Positions 21,546-34,184 of a DNA stretch of 64,000 bases are shown in pieces (position 1 is the first letter of the stretch; the number at the start of each line of letters is the position of its first letter). The notes beneath the pieces are model-generated. The model was given only the letters and a program-made list of their open reading frames with translations, did no database searches and was not told the origin of the DNA. The stretch lies in the NCBI GenBank assembly GCA_920105625.2, contig OV050030.1, positions 109,327,216 to 109,391,215 of the forward strand, given 5' to 3'. Made by a program: the position numbers and the translations under genes. Origin of the DNA: Clusia tigrina (taxonomy: Eukaryota; Arthropoda; Insecta; Diptera; Clusiidae).

Positions 21546-22153
21546 GGTGTAATGTAGACCGCCTCCACGCGGTGCACCCTGGGTTACGCTAAATGGTCTA
21601 CACTCCCCCAGGTGCTGCTGTTTTCTTGCACGGGAGTTCAGTAGCACCAATTGGCACGACCCCCATCCTTCGTCCCCGGACTTCTCTTTGGACCAATGTA
21701 ACTGTTCTGATTGTCCTGGGCTGATAGCTGTAATTTTCTGGACCTAGCTGTCTTTTGTCACGGTAGCACCAAGGTGAAACTTGAGTGTGAACGGCTCCAG
21801 TCTAAGGTTGCAGCTGCCCCCGTCCCGTTAAAACCTTGGCAGGCCTCAAAGTACGTTCGACGTCTGTTACCGTTAGGTCGGTAGTGTGGGTTCAGTTGAG
21901 TGGAACTCCCGATTAGCACTGGTCTGGCTCTGAGCACTTGACCCCATAAGGGCTTGTGCCAACCCTCGCATGGCCTCCCTGCTTGCACAGATAACCATGG
22001 GACCATATTTAGTGACCACACGTTCGGACTGAGATAGCGGCTGAGTGGGGACCCTTATTGCATGGACACAACAAAAAATAAAAACACAAACACAAACACA
22101 AACAAAATTTCCGCGCATATCCCTCAGGGACGTGCAAAACCCTGGCTAGGCAA

Positions 22154-23536
22154 ATGCCCGCCAGCAACACCCCCGCCCTTGGTTCGAAGACAAGCAGCAT
22201 AAGCACTGCCCCTTCAACAAGCACCACAGCTTCGGCTAATAAGCCACCCAAGAGCTCTTCGCTGTCCCCAGGCTCTTCACCGGCTGCTAGGGTATTGACT
22301 CACAAACCAGCAGCAGTCGCTCCGCCTAAGCCCTCCAGCAAACGCCTCGATATTGCCTCACAAGTCGATGGTAACTGCTCCCCGTACCGCTCCTCCTTCA
22401 GGTGCACCTACCAACGTGAACCCGAGTACAAGGGCGTACAGGACGCGTAGAGCGGCTTACCGTATTTTGACGAGGCTCAACGCTTCAGAACCATCTCAAC
22501 TGTCAGAATACGACAAGGGCAAGCTTGAGTGGGCAAAAGCACACGCTGATGTGCGTGTCCACTCCTCCACTACACAAGCAGCCGGTAACCCCAAGAGGCA
22601 GAGATCAGCCGATCGCCCGGGCCAATCCACCCAAAGCATCCCTAAGCGCGTCAGGCTGGCTACTCCCAAGCCTAAGCTCTCCAAACCGCTTAGTGAGATT
22701 GTGAAAGAGAGCCTCACATGGGCTGTGGTCGACTCTGCCAATGCCGATGGGACCATTACTCAACCAAATGGAGACAGGTCGAAATGGCACTGTTACCAAT
22801 ATTCGTTGAGGTTATGTCCCTCAACCCTGGTCCTTCACCCAGCTGCCGTGACGCAGGGTGGTATCAAGGACATATTAAGATCGTATCTTGCTCGGACCAA
22901 CGCTCGGCGGATCTATACAAGGTAGCGATCAATAGGGTAGGTGAGATATGGCCGGGTGCACAGCTCAACGCTGTACCTTTGGACCAGGTTCCCCAACGCC
23001 CTCGCTTCAAAACATGGCTTCCTGCCGAGCCCTCTGAGCCCGAGGTAATCTTAAAGATCCTCAAGCTCAGCAACACCGATCTTCCCACCGATGGCTGGAA
23101 GGTCGCGAAAGTTGGTGACCCCAAAGGCACTTTGCGTGAGGTCACCATAATTTTGAACGAGCAATCCCTTGTTCCCATCAACTCCTGCGAGGGGGTGATT
23201 AATTATGGCTTTGGAGCCATCACGCTCCGCATCTACAAGTGCAATGCCCAAGCCCCCCAACAGCCTCCCCCAGCTGGTGCTGTCCCACAAGCCACTGCCA
23301 AAGAGCCTAGCTGCTCGGGCCCGGCTCTCACCCCTTTGTCGGGTAGTGACAATGAGTGTATGTGCTCCGTTACAACCAGAAGCAGCCGCTTCTCAACTTC
23401 CGAACTGGTCGGAGAATTCTTCGACCACATGGACACGGATGCGGCTGGTGGATACATCTCTCCAATGTCCGAAGAGGAGGAGTTGAATTCCACACTAATC
23501 ACTCTTCCAGACAATGCTGAAGGTACTACAGATTAA
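22154..23536 (+). pseudogene. LINE-B ORF1 (DUF4780-like domain), two frameshifts
   Basis: The N-terminus (MPASNTPALGSK) is a long serine/threonine/proline-rich segment. It is followed in another frame by STRAYRTRRAAYRILTRL and in a third frame by the DUF4780-like domain (RSADLYKVAINRVGEIWPG, LKLSNTDLPTDGWKV, EGVINYGFGAITLRIYK). It ends in an acidic, low-complexity tail (PMSEEEELN) and the stop at 23534-23536. ORF1 proteins of this LINE group bind the element RNA. Two frame changes, near 22360-22450 and 22720-22925, inactivate it. Confidence 0.8.
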
Positions 23537-26500
23537 CCTTCAGCATTCGAAAACTGCCTCGGCAGCCCTGCTTCTCCGCCTCTCGGATACAGGGGAGGAG
23601 CTCATTCTCGTCCAAGAACCTTGGGTCATAAATGACCGGGTTTCTGGACTCAATGCATACGGATATCGTATGGTATATATCGAGGATCAAGGTAAACCAA
23701 GATCCTGCATTCTGGTAACAAAAAAACAGCGTTAACGCTCTTTTACTCCCTAGATTCAGTGACAAAGACAATGTTGCCATGGTCATTGAAATGGGTCCAC
23801 GTACTTCTGGATCTCCTCGAACTACATGACTCATGACCATGGCGACTCCACGCCACCAGACATACTGAAGCAAATGGTTGCTGTAGCCCACCAGAAACAG
23901 ATTCCGGTAATTATCGGCGCCGATGCCAATGCCCATCACGAAATATGGGGCAGCTCCGGCACAAACGATCGAGGTGAGTGTCTTTTCGACTTTATCATTT
24001 CAAATAACTTAGGCATTGCTAACCGGGGAAATGAGCCGACCTTCCTTACATCCGTCAGGAAGGAACTGCTTGACATCACCCTCGTCAGCGATAACTACTC
24101 CAACATGATAAGCAATTGGTTATCTCACAGGAATGCTCCTTTTCGGACCACTGCTATATCACCTTTGACATTGACTCGAGGGAGACTACAGGCAATACAG
24201 AATCTCTTAAACCAGTCAATAGAAAAAACACGAACTGGCCTCTTTTCCGGCTCAAACTGGGTTTATGCTTAGCAACGACTCCCCCTATTATCCACAACTG
24301 TCCCGACATTGATCGGGCGGTCGACGATCTGACCACAGCTTTTAAAAAAGCCACTCATATTTCTTGCATCACTCCCGAACCACGAGGCAAACCTAAACCT
24401 CCGTGGTGGAACTCGGAAATTGCAAGTCTTCGCAAAACTTGTAGAATGCTTTTCAACAAAGCTAAAGTTACAGCTGAGTGGGCCCCTTTCAAAAATAAAC
24501 AAAAAGAGTTGAAATACGCCATTAGGCGAGGGAAACGAGCGTCATGGAGGGAATTTTGGGAAAGCATTGAATCGACGTCCGAGGATAGCCGTCTTCGTAA
24601 AATTCTCCACTCCTCTAACAAAGCCCTTGACTGTATCCAAAAACCAGATGGCAGCTGGACTCACTCAAGCGCCGAAACCCTTGATATCCTGCTAGACACC
24701 CACTTCCCAGGGAGTTTAGCCTCAGCGGATCAAGCACTCTACCAGGTGGGGCAGGTTTCCCATGATAGCCTCCCCACATTCCAAGTGACAAAAAGTCACC
24801 TTGAGTGGTCCATTCAAACCTTTAAGCCATACAAGTCCCCCGGACCGGACGGCATCATTCCTGCCGATATCCAAAATGGGGAAGAGATTATCCTTCCATG
24901 GCTGCTAACATCCTTTCTTCTTAAGGTTCTAGAAAGAGCTCTTGACCTACATATCGATCAATCCTTCTCTTCTCTCTGTATCTCAACACGCTTACTCTAA
25001 AGGCAAATCGGTTGAAACAGCACTTCATTCTCTCATTTCTCAAGTTAACAAATCCTTGGCGTACAAGGAATTCACACTTGCCATATTTCTGGACATCGAG
25101 GGAGCATTCAACAATGTATGCCCCAACGCTGTCATCTCCGCAGTCTATAATCTTAACCTGAATCAGGTCTTCTTAAATTTATAGAGCTTTACTAAAATCT
25201 AGGATCATCACTTCCACGATCGGCAGTGCCCAATCCAGGAGGGTGGTTAACAGGGGCACGCCACAAGGGGGTGTTTAGCAATCGCGGCATCCGGCAAATT
25301 CCCCCAAACACTTCCCGAAAAACTGAACTATTCACTCTCTATTGTGTCGAACTGGTGTCGCGAATTCGAACTTGGGGTTTACCCATCCAAAACCGAGACT
25401 ATGCTTTTCACTAGGAAGTACAAAATTCCAAAGTTTACAATGCCTAGTCTAAACGGCACTCCGCTCTCTTTGAGCACACACGTTAAGTACTTAGGCCTGA
25501 TTCTCGGCCCAAAGCTTAATTGGAAAGCCAATTTAGCTGAGAGGGCACGTAAGGCAACATGCGCTATATACTGCTATAAAGAGCAGTTGGTGCACGATGG
25601 GGACTTCGTCCTTGAGTCGTGCTCTGGCTCTACACGGCCATCGTTGAACCAAACCTGTTATACGGGTCGGTCTTCTGGTGGCAAGCTCTCGAAAAAGCCT
25701 GTAATATCAAACCCCTTGATAAAATCAGAAGATCCATTGCTGTACTGATCACTGGCGCTCTTCGTAGCACACCTACGAAAGCCCTTTTTGCCATGCTGCA
25801 CTGGCTCCCCTCGGGGATCCTGGTTAAGCAACAAGCCAAGCTGACAGCGATTAGACTTAATGCTCTTTCGCACTGGCGCATAACCCTGACAGGCCATGCG
25901 TCAATTCTGAATCAGGACCCACCTGTCCCCAACTTTATCGATTAAATGTCGGTCTATCCCGATTTGAACAGGGAATTCGACCTCACTATTCCAAGTCGAA
26001 GCGACTGGACCTCAGAAAACCGAATCGTCGGTGAAACAGTCGAAATCTACACCGACGGTTCCAAGCTTGGAGGTAGAGTCGGCAGCGGTATTTATTCCGA
26101 CAAGCTGGACTTAAACATCTCCCTACGTCTCCTAGACCATTGCAGCGTTTTTCAAGCTGAGGTCATGGCCATTTACCACGCAGCCAAATGGATGCTGAGT
26201 AGTGATATCGGCGCAGTTGACGTATCTATCTTCTCAGACAGCCAGGCCGCCATTAAATCTCCTTTTGGCTCCACGGCCACATCAAGACTAGTTCATGAAT
26301 GTCGAACATCTTTAAATGAGCTCGCAAGTTACTGTCGGGTGCACCTAGTCTGGGTTCCCGGACATAGCGAAATCCCGGGAAACTGCGAGGCGGACGAGCT
26401 TGCCAAGGCAGGCACGCTAATGCACGATATTCACCCCTCCGTAAACATCGGCATTCCACTGGCAACAGCCAAGCTCGAAATCAAACGGAAATATCTGGCT

Positions 26501-26887
26501 GACGCCGACAAATCCTGGGCTAACGAGGAATTCTGCTACACGGCTAGACTAACTTGGGCAAGAATGGACAAAAACAGAACTAATCAACTTCTTCGACTTG
26601 ATCGCGTATCACTGTCGACAACTGTGTCGGTTTTGACCGGCCACTGCATAATGGGACAGCACGTAGAAAGACTGGGCCTACCCTCAAATGACTTTTGCCG
26701 AGGCTGTGGCTTCGAGGAGGAGGACGAGACGGTTTTCCACCTCTTATGCCACTGCCCATCCTTGAGCAGAAGAAGAATTCGCACCTTTGGTGCCCCATTT
26801 CTTACAAGCCTGACAGAGCTGTCATCCATTAATATTAGGGACATAGCCAGGTTCATCAAAGTATCAGGATGGTTTCCTGAAACATGA
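23514..26887 (+). pseudogene. LINE-B ORF2: endonuclease, RT, RNase H
   Basis: It starts MLKVLQINLQHSKTAS, overlapping the ORF1 end by 23 nt. Endonuclease motifs are [21 protein letters not shown] and [11 protein letters not shown], with frameshifts near 23735 and 24116. The RT part has [28 protein letters not shown] and [10 protein letters not shown]. The stretch that should hold TPQGGVLSP...YADD (about 25200-25340) is deleted and out of frame. RNase H and the C-terminus are one intact frame (25946-26887) with [36 protein letters not shown] and [18 protein letters not shown], then the zinc-type CRGCGFEEEDETVFHLLCHC. It lacks the polymerase centre and is dead. Confidence 0.85.
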
Positions 26888-27005
26888 CGGGGGAGTCGTG
26901 CGTTTCCAGGCGCTGTCCTTGCGCTGACTATCACCATCCCAAGTATGGGAACCTTTTTAGTCAGTGTTTGAACGGCGCCACACCGTGGTATCACAATGGG
27001 CCATT

Positions 27006-27139
27006 AAAAGTGATAAATAATCAATTAAACAAACAAAGGAACTGTTATATACATATATGAGTTAAAAGTTGAAAGAGACAACAAATAAAATAATCCCGGT
27101 TGTGTGTGGCGTTGCCACAGTGGACTCTGGCCATAATAA
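27006..27139. other. Junction between LINE-B and the Jockey element
   Basis: A short spacer rich in A and T. The exact 3' end of LINE-B and 5' end of the Jockey copy cannot be set from sequence alone. Confidence 0.3.
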
Positions 27140-27539
27140 GTGATTAGAGTTACCACACCAAAATTTTGATTTTCGTGATATTTTACATACTTTATAATAA
27201 TAAATAAGATTAAAATATAGCAAAAATAATAATAAATAAAATTTTAAAAAAACTAATAAACAAAGTATAGTCGGTAATCGCCATGAGTGTGCCGCGCTCT
27301 TCCACGTGGGAGAGAACGAGATCCATGAACGAGTGAGAACAACATATTAACATTAATGTTCGCTCTTCGTGGAGTGCACATGGCAAACCTCCAATAATGT
27401 CCTGCTCCAGTATCATGTTCTTCTGCCTTTGTGCAAATTCCGCCAAAAGGCGTGCAGGTAAGTCAACTGCAATCGGTACCAAAGAGAGCACGAACCTCGC
27501 CCACGACAGATAAAGCGAAAAGAACGCCCAACAGTAACA

Positions 27540-28629
27540 AAAAGCAAAAAATAGTAAAAAAAAAACCCAAGCCAAAGTAAGTTATCAAACTACTGGTTGA
27601 GCGATACTACTTCAGAAAGAAAAAACAAATTTGCTGCTTTGACCGTTGATGATGACGAACTTGCTGAACCCTCGCACAGTGGACAAGTTGATCAAAATGA
27701 GTCCGAAAAAGAAAAAACTAGTCCGAAAAAAAAATTTTAACAAACCACCCCCTATATACGTACAAGGCGTAGAATGCATCAATACGTTGATGCGCTAACC
27801 GCTGTTGCAGACAGTAACTTTATATTTAAAATATTAACAAACAATGAAGTACGAGTTCAATCGAATGACTCGGAAACATACACAAAAATATTCAAAATGC
27901 TAAAGCAAAAAGGTACGAAGCTGTACACATTTAAACCCAAAAATGAAAAGGGTTTCAAAGTCATTGTTCGCAATATGCCCCCCTTCGCAGACCAAGAAGA
28001 AATTAAAAATGAGGTTGGTGAAAACGGTCACAAAGTTTTAAACATAACTAACATAACTCAACGGACAACAAAAAAACCGCTACCACTGTTTAGCATAGAA
28101 CTAGAAACAAATACTAACAATAAAGATATTTATAGCATTAACAAATTTATGCATTGCATAGTAGTTTTTGAGGCACCTCATCATAAAAGAGAAGTCGCGC
28201 AATGCACTAAATACCAAAAATACAGACATATGTATAAGGGATCCAGTATGTGTGAAATGCGCTGGAAAGCATCTAACAAGTGAATGTAAAAAAAAAATAA
28301 CCACCGCAGCTGAAATTAAATGTGCCCTATGTGGCGGAAATCATACTGCAAACTGCAAAGGCTGTGAAATATACAAAGCCCTAAAAATTCATAGTCTTCC
28401 ATCTTTACGCAGAAAGGATCCATTATTACTACAGACGAAAAATATGGTAGGATCAGTAGTTAAACCAGGCGTGAGCTATGCCGAAATTGCAGGGTCGGCA
28501 AATTCAAATAAAACTGAAGAAAATACAAAAAATTCAAACAATAGCGATATTAATGAACTTAAAGACCTGGTGAAATCCATAATAACTCAAATGACAAAAC
28601 AAAAGCTATTTAGTATTTCCTGGATATAA
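27540..28629 (+). pseudogene. Jockey ORF1 (Gag-like) with zinc knuckles
   Basis: The early part reads KNKFAALTVDDDEL and KPPPIYVQGVE in two frames. The central RRM-like block is GFKVIVRNMPPFADQEEIKN with LPLFSIELE. After a frameshift near 28200 the finger region follows: CVKCAGKHLTSEC then CALCGGNHTANCKGC. The end is an asparagine-rich segment and a coiled stretch (INELKDLVKSIITQMTK). Jockey Gag carries the element RNA to the nucleus. At least two frameshifts disrupt it. Confidence 0.8.
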
Positions 28630-31137
28630 AATTTATGTGACAAATCATCCTGATGGTAAAGCTCTTGGTGGGACAGCTATCATAATAATTTCACTATTAA
28701 AACATACTGAACGGCAACCATATGCAACACCTCATATTCAATCCACTACTGTGAAAATTGAGGATACAAGTGGGACAAAACTCATCTCCCCAGTTTACTG
28801 TCCCCCCAGACACCTAATTACGACGGATCAATATGATGACTACATAAAGACGCTTCATTGCAGCTGGAGATCTAAATGCAAAACACACTGACTGGGGATC
28901 TATGCTAACCAATAAAAAAGGACGAAATCTGATTAATGCTATAAACAAAAATAACTGCAAATTTTTAACCTCAGGTGAACCCACATACTGGCCCACAGAT
29001 AGGAAAAAGATACCAGATCTAATCGACTTCAGCATAACAAAAAATATAAAGTGTAACTAATTAAAAATTAAAGCTTGTTTTGAACTTTCTTCAGACCACT
29101 CTCCGATAATAATTGACTACACAACTGACATCAAACCCATAGAACCAATAGCTAAGATTTTTAACCACAAAACAAACTGGAATGAGTATAGACAGCATAT
29201 CGAAAATCAACTGAATATGTCTATCACACTGAAAACACAATTAGACATTGAATGTGCAATTATTCACTTCAACGATGTGGTCCTAGACGCAGGAATCAAA
29301 TCAAGCCAACAGCATAAATATTAGAAGAAATAAACCTACAACGGATATTTTCATAAGAAAGCAAATTATTGAGAAGAGAAAGCTGAGAAAGAGGTGGCAG
29401 CTAACTAGATCGCCTGAGGAGAAACACAATTTAAATATAGCCTGCAAAAAACTCAAGAAAATATTAACTAAAAGACAAAATATAGAAGTTGAAAATTACC
29501 TAAAAAACTTGACGCCTACCCAGGATACGAACTACTCATTATGGAAATGCACAAAGAAATTAAAAACTCAGTTAAGGTATCAGCCACCACTACGGAAAGA
29601 TGGCAGCTCATGGGCTACTACCAATGAAGAAAAAGCAACTGCATTGGCTAAATACTTTGAAAAAGTCCTATCAAATGACGAAGGTAAATATATTGGAACA
29701 TGCAATGACTTAAATAAAGACATTACAACCAAAATAAAGAAAACAAACACAACAGAAATAATTAATTGCATTAAAAAACGAATAAACCACAAAAAAGCAC
29801 CAGGATACGATATGTTGACAGGAAAAGCTCTCGCTGAGCTATCTACTATAGGTTATAACTACTTAAGGAATTTTATCAACTTAATGTTCCGACTACAATT
29901 TTTTCCCAAAGTATGGAAAGTTGCTGCAATTATTGCACTACCGAAGCAGGGAAAAGATGCTACAACTGCTTCGTCGTATAGACCAATTAGCCTACTTCCC
30001 ATAATCTCTAAAGTTGCTGAAAAACTATTACATGATAGACTTAGCCAGATCCTTGACAATAAAAACATTATACCAAATCATCAATTCGGCTTCAGAAAAC
30101 GACATTCAACAATTCAACAGATACACCGTATAACAAACAAAATTGAAACAGACATAGAATATAAGTGGTACTGCGTTGTTGTATTCTTAGACGTTGCAAA
30201 AGCATTTGACAAAGTATGGCATAAAGGACTGCTGCATAAACTGAAGACGATGCTGCCACTTGACTACTATTTGATAGTTGAAAGTTATCTTAGTGATCGT
30301 TACTTTTACGTCAAATATAATGAAGAGTGTTCGTCTATTCGTCTTACAACAGCTGGAGTTCCTCAAGGGAGTGTTTTAGGACCACTACTATATGTCATAT
30401 TTACCTCAGATATACCACTTCCAAAAGAACTGAATACCACAATTGCTACCTTTGCTGACGACACAATCCTCTTAGCATCTGACAAAAATTTAAATACTGT
30501 GACTGCACATCTGCAGATATACACAGAGAATGTTAAGGAATGGTTTGATAAATGGTGCTTGAAAATTAATGAAGATAAGACTGTACAAATAATTTTTACA
30601 ACTAAAACAAAATTTAACCCAATACCTATGAAAATAAACAATAAAGATATAAAAATAGGGTATATTACTAAATATCTTGGTATACACATGGACTGAAAGC
30701 TAAATAGGCACTACCACATCAAACAAAAAACAAACAAATAAAAAAAATATTTTGGCAACTATATTGGTTAATGGGTAGGCAATCTAACCTCACAATTAAC
30801 AACAAGTTGCTGCTATACAAGTGTACTATAAAGCCAATTTAGACGTACGGACTCCAAGTATGGGGAACGGCAAAGCGGTCACACATACAAAAAATTCAAA
30901 GACAGCAATCTAGAATATTAAGAGATATCATAAAGTCTGGTTGGTACACAACAAATGAAGATACACACCGCAAACTAAAAATGACAAGAATTGACGAAGA
31001 AATAAAAAAGATATCCACAAAACACTACGATTCACTGCATGGGCATAATAACGAAGAAATAAACGAGTTGCTACATCTAGAGGAAACCACCATGCGCCGT
31101 TTAAAGAGACCTCGACCAAACGACCTAATGAACTAGG
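28630..31137 (+). pseudogene. Jockey ORF2: endonuclease (N-terminally deleted) and RT
   Basis: The frame begins inside the endonuclease at YKIYVTNHPDGKALGGTAI, so the first 60 or so residues are gone and ORF1 abuts directly. GDLNAKHTDWGS and SSDHSPIIIDY follow in other frames. The RT is one open block (29509-30696) with KKAPGYDMLTGKAL, YRPISLLPIISKVAEKLL, FGFRKRHSTIQQ, FLDVAKAFDKVWH, GVPQGSVLGPLLY and the catalytic TFADDTILLAS near 30450. A stop at 30694 interrupts before the C-terminal domain, which ends RRLKRPRPNDLMN at about 31135. The polymerase motifs are intact although the gene is broken. Confidence 0.85.
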
Positions 31138-31402
31138 AAATCAGGACTACACATATTAGTAATAGTATTATAAATGTAAATGTAAATAATTATCATAAAC
31201 ATAATTTTGATCATAAATTGTTATAATATAATTATAGTGAACTATATATAATTAATGTAAATAATTTTTGTTGTATCACTTCTTGGCACTGGCCAAAATG
31301 TGTTTTTAATATTAATTTCCAAACAGATTGTCAAATCATGTACTAGGTGTCAATATAATGGTGACAGATGTATGAAATAAAGGGAAATAAAAAAAAAACA
31401 AT

Positions 31403-31537
31403 CGCTGATTATACAGCTTTCGTAAGCGTCCACGAAAACCCTCAAGAAGCATCCCGCAAATTACAAGAATATATATCTCAGTTGGAAAAATGGCTTGTTG
31501 ATGAATAAATAAATACTTTATTTTTTGATCACACCTC

Positions 31538-31538
<1 letters not shown>
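31403..31538 (+). mobile_element. Chimeric scrap: Jockey RT fragment joined to a mariner 3' end
   Basis: The first 90 bp translate as ADYTAFVSVHENPQEASRKL, a fragment of a second Jockey-type RT just after the catalytic motif. It then joins TTGTTGATGAATAAATAAAT and ends ATCACACCTCG. This second part is the 3' end and terminal repeat of the mariner found at 31674-32621, in the opposite orientation and with an inner deletion. (TA)n follows at once. Confidence 0.7.

Positions 31539-31625
<87 letters not shown>
31539..31625. repeat. (TA)n microsatellite
   Basis: About 85 bp of nearly pure TA directly after the mariner end CACACCTCG. It sits between two mariner copies. Confidence 0.95.
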
Positions 31626-31627
<2 letters not shown>

Positions 31628-31673
31628 TTAACTCGCTCAATTAATTCCATTTATACGAGTATATATATATATA

Positions 31674-32621
31674 CGAGGTGTGATAAAAAAATAACCGTTA
31701 TTTTCAATTTTTTCAAAAAGTATTTATTTATTCATCAACAACTATCTTGTGCCCTTCAAAGTAATTCCCCTCAGATATAATACACTTATGCCAGCATTTT
31801 TTCCAATCCTCGAAACATTTCTGAAACGCTTTTATTGGTATCGCCAACAGCTCCAGTTTCGATTTTTCTTTTATCTCCTCAATCGTAGCAAAACGCTTTG
31901 CTTTCATCGGTGTCTTCAGTTTTGGAAAGCGGAAAAAGTCAGCGGGGGCCAAGTCCGGTGAATACGGTGGTTGAGGCATGATAACGGTTTTGTTTTTGGC
32001 CAAAAACAGCTCCTGAGCGATGTCCATGCGACGTTGTTTTTGCTCAAAATTTAGCAATTTTGGAACAATATTCGCTGCCGCACGTTTCATGCCTAAAACA
32101 TCCGTAAAAATTGCTTGGCATGAGCCGAACGATATGCCAACATCATCAGCAACCTCTCTGATAGTGATTCGACGATTATCCAAAATCATTTTCTTCACTG
32201 CGTCAATGTTTTCATCGGTTGTTGACGTGCTCGGGCGACCAGGACGAGCATCGTCATTGACATCTTCTCGGCCTTCCTTAAACCGGTTATACCACAATTG
32301 AACTTGTGTTCTGCTCATAGTAGACACGCCAAAGGCCACAGTCAACATTTCAAATGTCCTTGCGCATTTAATTTCATTTTTTACACAAAACTGAATACAG
32401 TTTCTTTGATCCATTTTTTTCGAATAGTACAAAATCGAAGAGAACACCAAAACACGACTAACCTTTTTATCTGTCAAAAACAAACTGACAATCCAAAATG
32501 GTTGGTATTGCCAACATATATAACAGACATGTGTACCAACATAACAGAAAAAAAATGCGAACATCGAACATTGGTAACTCACGAAATTTGAAAATAACGG
32601 TTATTTTTTTATCACACCTCG
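31674..32621 (-). mobile_element. mariner transposon with internal deletion (copy 1)
   Basis: Terminal inverted repeats begin CGAGGTGTGATAAAAAAATA at 31674 and end TTATCACACCTCG at 32621, about 33 bp long. TA dinucleotides of the surrounding (TA)n flank both ends. The 948-bp element is shorter than a complete mariner of about 1.3 kb because the middle of the transposase is deleted. Confidence 0.9.
31728..32413 (-). pseudogene. mariner transposase, catalytic core deleted
   Basis: From MDQRNCIQFC (32413) the frame gives the paired helix-turn-helix DNA-binding region (TMSRTQVQLWYNRFKEGRED, DARPGRPSTSTTDENIDAVK, REVADDVGISFGSCQAIFTD). At MDIAQELFLAKN it jumps directly to the end of the catalytic domain, PQPPYSPDLAPADFF. 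The first two catalytic aspartates and the WVPH-type linker region are therefore lost and only the third aspartate (YSPD) remains. The join is in frame to the stop at 31728, so a DNA-binding protein without catalysis could be made. That a truncated protein could act as a repressor is inference only. Confidence 0.85.
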
Positions 32622-32663
32622 TATATATATATATGTATGGATGTATGTATATATATATATATA
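32622..32663. repeat. (TA)n with TATG/GATG variants
   Basis: A short TA tract with ATGTATGGATGTATG in the middle, between the mariner end and a LINE-C 5' fragment. The same TATGTATGAATG-type variant follows the mariner end at 61079. Confidence 0.9.
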
Positions 32664-33160
<497 letters not shown>

Positions 33161-33254
33161 TTTATTTCCAAGATTGTAAAGAAGAGAGCTATTTACAGGA
33201 TATATAGGTATATATTAGCAATTTCAAATAATAAAGTTGCAATAGCTGAATACA

Positions 33255-34180
33255 ATCAGACGGATCACAAATGAATACCGGTGTAGGATCAGGAGTCTAT
33301 TGCGAAATGCCCTCGATCAGTGAATCCATCACACTAATGTATCACTGCAGTGTTTTTCAAGCGGAAATGACCGCTATTCACGAAGCCTTGAATTAGCTGA
33401 GGATAAACGAGGTAACCGTCAAGGATATCTGCATTTTATCAGACAGCCAAGCTGCCATAAGGGCTTCGAATGCATTCCAAATAACATCGAGGAGTGTCTT
33501 AGACTGTCGCCAATCTCTAAATGAGATGGCTAAAAAATTCCATATCCATTTGTGCTGGGTGCCAGGACATAGGTATATGCTGATCAACTTGCGAGAGATG
33601 GCACTTGTATGCCAAATGTCAGTAGGCATATGGGTGTACCTCTCGCGACTTGTAAGTTCTCATAAGGGAGACTAAAATTAATTATACCAATCAACGGTGG
33701 ATCTGTGCCACTACCTGAGAAATCGAAAGGTTAACATGGCCGAGGCTAAATCTGTGTCTATCTACGAATATCATTAGATTCAATGGACGACAAATTAGGA
33801 CATTAATCGGAGCCCTCACGGGACATTGTCTAATAGGAAATCATGCAAGAAGAATGGGAGTTTATACACATGATTTCTGCCGCAGCTGCAGGAACAAGGA
33901 GGAGCTGGAAACGGTCCAGCATATCTTCTGTACATGTCCAGCTTTTGCCAGAAATAGGGAGCGGTTACTAGGATCCCACTTCTTAACAAGTATAGATGTT
34001 CTATGTCAGTCAGGTGTTAACAACCTTCTTCGCTTTGTAAAAGGCTCAGGGTGGTTCAATCGGGAGGGGGAAGCGTAGCCCTTCCTCGCATCCGCGGTTC
34101 ACAACGGACCCAACTGGTGGTCTAAGTGGCATCACTGGTTATTGGTGATAAGGCTGCCCTACCTACCTACCTACCTATGA
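33255..34180 (+). mobile_element. LINE 3' fragment: RNase H and C-terminal region
   Basis: It begins at [15 protein letters not shown], the RNase H motif, and continues with CSVFQAEMTAIHEA, ILSDSQAAIRAS and HLCWVPGHR, broken by stops. The last part is an open frame (33854-34078) with DFCRSCRNKEELETVQHIFC and RFVKGSGWF, the zinc-type C-terminus also seen in LINE-A, B and C. The 3' end is a (CCTA)n run at about 34160-34178. It resembles LINE-A more than LINE-C and is 5' truncated. Confidence 0.75.
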
Positions 34181-34184
34181 ATGC

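Larger units (their letters stand above)
21546..27005 (+). mobile_element. LINE-B, full-span EN-RT-RNase H LINE with inactivated frames
   Basis: The element runs from a GC-rich 5' UTR (GTGTAATGTAGACCGCCTCC) to a 3' UTR ending near CACAATGGGCC. Its 5' UTR is clearly related to that of LINE-C (compare 51931-51480 on the minus strand: GTGTAATGTAGATCGCCTCC, then CCGTTAAAACCTTGGCAGGC). ORF1 and ORF2 have the same arrangement and the same 23-nt overlap as in LINE-C, so B and C are sister families. The clade looks LOA/I-like because ORF2 carries RNase H and ORF1 a DUF4780-like domain. Frameshifts and an RT-core deletion make this copy inactive. Confidence 0.85.
27140..31402 (+). mobile_element. Jockey-clade LINE, decayed
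   Basis: The order is 5' UTR, a Jockey-type Gag with CCHC fingers, an endonuclease missing its N-terminus, RT, a 3' UTR with AATAAA-like signals, and a poly(A) run at 31389-31400. RT motifs and the Gag block after FKVIVRNMPPFAD place it in the Jockey clade. Frameshifts in Gag and ORF2 make it inactive. Confidence 0.85.

Noticed and set aside
22154..23536. LINE-B ORF1 as a host protein with a DUF4780 domain
   Set aside because: It lies directly before an EN-RT-RNase H frame with the same 23-nt overlap as in LINE-C, so it is the LINE's own ORF1.
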